The notes under the pieces: generated by a model | What the model saw: the letters and a program-made list of their open reading frames with translations, nothing else | What the model was told of the DNA's origin: nothing | Database searches by the model: none | Program-made: the position numbers and the translations under genes | Shown here: positions 31,365 through 33,799 of the stretch, one piece after another | Position numbering within the stretch: position 1 is the first letter of the stretch | Layout: every line of letters begins with the position of its first letter | Origin: Pseudomonadota bacterium | GTDB taxonomy: Bacteria; Pseudomonadota; Gammaproteobacteria; Enterobacterales; Enterobacteriaceae | Length of the DNA stretch: 33,799 nucleotides | Assembly: GCA_023454395.1 (NCBI GenBank) | Contig: JAEYFY010000099.1 | Location: forward strand, 1-33,799 | Reading direction: 5' to 3'

Positions 31365-33717
31365 CTGTAAACTCCAAAACAACCATGGCGCCACCGTTTA
31401 ATGTAGAGGCCAAGTAAATTTCATAACCAAACCGTTGCATAATTGAACGGCAAATGGATAACCCTAACCCAAGCCCCACATCTTTTGTGGTTGTAAATGG
31501 GGTAAATAGTTTTGGTAAAACGTCTGAATTGAATCCTTTTCCACTGTCGGCAATCGCCACTAATTTTCGTTTAGGATCAACAGATAAAAGATCAATTGTG
31601 ATTTGGCTTTCACCAACACCCGCAATGGCATCCATTGCATTAACAAACAAGTTGACCAAGACTTGTTCAATTTGTGTCGGGTCTGCACAAATGGTTAATT
31701 CATCAGGAATATTATTGGTAATAATGCACTGCTCTCGTTTAGAGCGGGACTCCACCAGCACCATCGCGCTATCTACTAGCTCCTTTAATGGCGCTGAAAC
31801 AAAGCTAATTTCAGACGAAGATTTACGTGAGAAATTACGTAATGCCGTGATTATTCGATTCATTCGCGCACACAGCTTTTCAATACGTTCGATAGAATCA
31901 GGTAATTGATCATATTTGCCCATCTGCATAGTCAGTTTTGCACTGTATAGATAGGTATTGATTGCAGAGAGTGGCTGATTAAGCTCATGTGCAAGGCTTG
32001 TCATCGCCTGCCCTACAACCGCCATTTTAGCGGCTTGTACTAACTCTTCTTGTGTCTGAATTAAATGTTTCTGTGCCTGTTCGCGACGCAATATCTCTTC
32101 ATTTAATTGCTGGTTTTTATCCTGTAAATCTTGTGTTTTTAATGCCACCATCCGTTGAAGCTCTAATCGGCTTAGCTCTTGGCGCGTAATATCCGTGATA
32201 GTCACAATATATTTGTGTTCGTCTTTATGCGGATATTCTCGAATATTAAATTGTAAAAAATGCGGCTCGCCTTCTTTTACCATTCGAATGGTACATTCAC
32301 TTTGCCCGAAGCGATAAAGCTGACTGGTTGAGCTAAATTGCGCTTTCAGCATGGTGCTCGCTTCACCACTAAACAGTAACCAAAGTGGCTTATTACTCTG
32401 CTCTTTTCCTGTTCCTAATAACATTGCCGCACTTGGATTAACGGTTTCCATTCTGCCATCGTGGTGACAAGTAATTAAGCTTGCATCGGTGTTATTAATA
32501 AGATTTAACGCATTGCTGGTTTCAACTTCTTTCATTTGACGCCAAAATCGGCGAAGTCGCCGACTTAACAGACCAATCTCATCTTGCCCTTCAATCAGTA
32601 CAGGCTCGGTTAAATGACCTTTGGCAACATGCGCTAAGTCATCACTGAGTTTATTCAATCTTGCAATAAGTCGTCTATCAATCAAGATTTTCATCACAAT
32701 AATACTCAGCAAGAGTGATGCAATAATGATGACAACAATAACAATTTTCCCCGTTGCCATTAGCTTACGGGTATTATCATTAAGCTTATTTAGCGCTTCA
32801 CTGGTAGCAAAAACATTGCCTCTTACGGCATTATCAAATTGTGATAATTTTTCATTGAGTTCAGGGGTTAATGCTTTGAGCTTTTTCTCGTTATCTACAT
32901 CATCAATCAGTGTTTGATAAATATCACCGTCATAACGGGTGATCGCAATAATCTCTTGTAATACTTGGCGATGAGCAATAGTCGATGGATAGCTTTTTAG
33001 TTTCTGATTTAAAGCAATTATTTCATCGATTTTGACGCTGATATAATGGAAAGCGACATCAATATCACGGCTATAACGTTGGTGAGCAATCTCTTCAACT
33101 AAGCTGATTAACTCATTTTCTGTCGTAAACAACTCTTGTAACAGCGTTGATTCCAATAGGAGTTGTAGGCTGTTTTCCTGTACATTTTTTTCATTGAGCA
33201 TTTGGCTGACATGCCACTCAATTTCATTCAGTAGCGGTTTAATGTCTTCACCAACAGCGTCATGCATCCACGCCAATTGCCCTAATAATTGGGCAAGGCG
33301 GTTTTCTAATTCACGTCGTTTATCCAGTAACACATCTTGTTGATTAATAAGCGCCGATAGCTCATCAACAAGTTGAGTATAAAAATCACGCTGTGGCTTT
33401 TGCTCAATAGGAAACTCACGCAAATTATCTAATAACTGATGAATTTCCTGCTGTTGTTGCTCTGAAATCGATTTTCTCTGTGTTTGCTCTCGCTCTTTTA
33501 ATAGCATTTGTAAATTGGTGCTATAACGTTCCATGGTATAGCTGGTGGTTAACATCGGCAGAGACTCTCCCACTGACGCATTAATTTGTGTCGCCAGTTT
33601 TCCCCACATAAAAAAGATAACCACACCAATCAATAAGGTGAGTAAAGAACTAAAGATAAACGCCATATACAGGCGTCTACCTAGTTTGCCAAATTGTTTA
33701 GGCACTAATAATTTCAT
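31342..33717 (-). CDS. pgtB: PgtB-like membrane sensor histidine kinase
   Basis: 791 aa inner-membrane kinase. TM1 about 18-38, a long periplasmic helical region (about 40-320) with Gln/Glu-rich coiled coil, TM2 about 323-345, HAMP (about 347-400), PAS (about 400-510), coiled linker, HisKA with H577 in 'LAHELNQPLSAINTYL', and HATPase with N-box 'VNLFVNAMDAI', G1 'IADSGKGF' and G2 'GLGLGLSICRSI'. The HELNQPL box and order resemble DctB/PgtB. Its stop lies 22 bp inside the response regulator gene and its start overlaps an upstream frame by 20 bp, so three genes are translationally linked. As I recall it is longer than Salmonella PgtB. The exact signal is unknown. Confidence 0.8.
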   Translation of the reverse strand: MKLLVPKQFGKLGRRLYMAFIFSSLLTLLIGVVIFFMWGKLATQINASVGESLPMLTTSYTMERYSTNLQMLLKEREQTQRKSISEQQQQEIHQLLDNLREFPIEQKPQRDFYTQLVDELSALINQQDVLLDKRRELENRLAQLLGQLAWMHDAVGEDIKPLLNEIEWHVSQMLNEKNVQENSLQLLLESTLLQELFTTENELISLVEEIAHQRYSRDIDVAFHYISVKIDEIIALNQKLKSYPSTIAHRQVLQEIIAITRYDGDIYQTLIDDVDNEKKLKALTPELNEKLSQFDNAVRGNVFATSEALNKLNDNTRKLMATGKIVIVVIIIASLLLSIIVMKILIDRRLIARLNKLSDDLAHVAKGHLTEPVLIEGQDEIGLLSRRLRRFWRQMKEVETSNALNLINNTDASLITCHHDGRMETVNPSAAMLLGTGKEQSNKPLWLLFSGEASTMLKAQFSSTSQLYRFGQSECTIRMVKEGEPHFLQFNIREYPHKDEHKYIVTITDITRQELSRLELQRMVALKTQDLQDKNQQLNEEILRREQAQKHLIQTQEELVQAAKMAVVGQAMTSLAHELNQPLSAINTYLYSAKLTMQMGKYDQLPDSIERIEKLCARMNRIITALRNFSRKSSSEISFVSAPLKELVDSAMVLVESRSKREQCIITNNIPDELTICADPTQIEQVLVNLFVNAMDAIAGVGESQITIDLLSVDPKRKLVAIADSGKGFNSDVLPKLFTPFTTTKDVGLGLGLSICRSIMQRFGYEIYLASTLNGGAMVVLEFTDDTITHA

Positions 33718-33799
33718 CCGTAATACCTTTCATAAAAACAGCGCTTCCTGCTGTATATTTGAACCACAAGGCGGTTAGGGTGATTTTGTCTCTTTCAAT
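33698..33799 (-). CDS. 3' end of an upstream gene overlapping the sensor kinase start (partial)
   Basis: On the minus strand a frame enters from the right edge and reads 33 codons (IERDKITLTALWFKYT ... KGITDEIISA) to a TAA at 33698-33700. It runs 20 bp into the kinase gene, whose ATG is at 33717, with AAAGG as the kinase ribosome site inside this frame. In Salmonella pgtC, a periplasmic protein, lies next to pgtB, so this could be the end of a pgtC equivalent. The fragment is too short to recognise. Confidence 0.55.
   Translation of the reverse strand: MERDKITLTALWFKYTAGSAVFMKGITDEIISA

Noticed and set aside
33545..33778. Plus-strand 77-aa frame at the right edge
   Set aside because: Antisense to the start of the sensor kinase and to the overlapping upstream gene; no motif or ribosome site.
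1..33799. CRISPR arrays, tRNA or rRNA genes, insertion sequences, riboswitches
   Set aside because: No regularly spaced repeats, cloverleaf-like sequences, transposase-like proteins or recognisable aptamer patterns were found by reading.

Overview
The window is AT-rich chromosomal DNA from an enteric gammaproteobacterium, most likely Proteus or another Morganellaceae. The evidence is an Aes esterase very close to the enterobacterial protein, a complete PTS-type dhaKLM operon, an MR/P-like chaperone-usher fimbrial operon and a PgtB/PgtA-like two-component pair, all with A/T-biased codon use and very AT-rich spacers. No rRNA, tRNA, CRISPR array or insertion sequence was seen.

Left part (1-6840, + strand): the tail of a ribbon-helix-helix-like protein, a strong terminator, then a six-gene tellurite/stress type operon: terY1-terX-terY2-(terminator)-terY3-PP2C phosphatase-protein kinase. 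This is the TerY-P signalling module (three vWA proteins, a TerD-family protein, a Ser/Thr phosphatase and a kinase). The core terZABCDE genes are not in the window.

6856-11420: a TonB-domain lipoprotein (-), the acetyl esterase aes (+), and a divergent locus. That locus pairs an NrtR-like Nudix/winged-helix regulator (-) with a two-gene operon (+) encoding a soluble SPFH/coiled-coil protein and an NAD-kinase-fold protein. The divergent promoter carries three copies of a GTC-N5-GAC operator. This is the best candidate for an undescribed system: a regulator of the NAD-sensing class apparently controls an SPFH scaffold and a divergent NAD-kinase-like enzyme.

11422-17458 (- strand): a nickel/metallophore/peptide-type ABC importer operon in the order permease, permease, ATPase, ATPase, substrate-binding lipoprotein, then (after a hairpin) a SAM methyltransferase. 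A Fur-like 19-bp palindrome sits just upstream of the first gene.

17459-19288: a small decayed phage-like patch with an i-spanin-like membrane protein (-) and an Ogr/Delta zinc-finger activator (+), diverging from a 500-bp spacer rich in dyad symmetry. 19289-22506: dhaKLM (+), with conserved catalytic residues where checked.

22537-28936 (- strand): a seven-gene fimbrial operon (major pilin, usher, chaperone, three minor pilins, two-domain tip adhesin with a possible His-x-His zinc site) ending in a good terminator. An AT-rich spacer of about 1.1 kb lies upstream. 30041-33799 (- strand): a PgtA-like response regulator with a degenerate AAA+ domain, its PgtB-like membrane sensor kinase, and the last 33 codons of an overlapping upstream gene.
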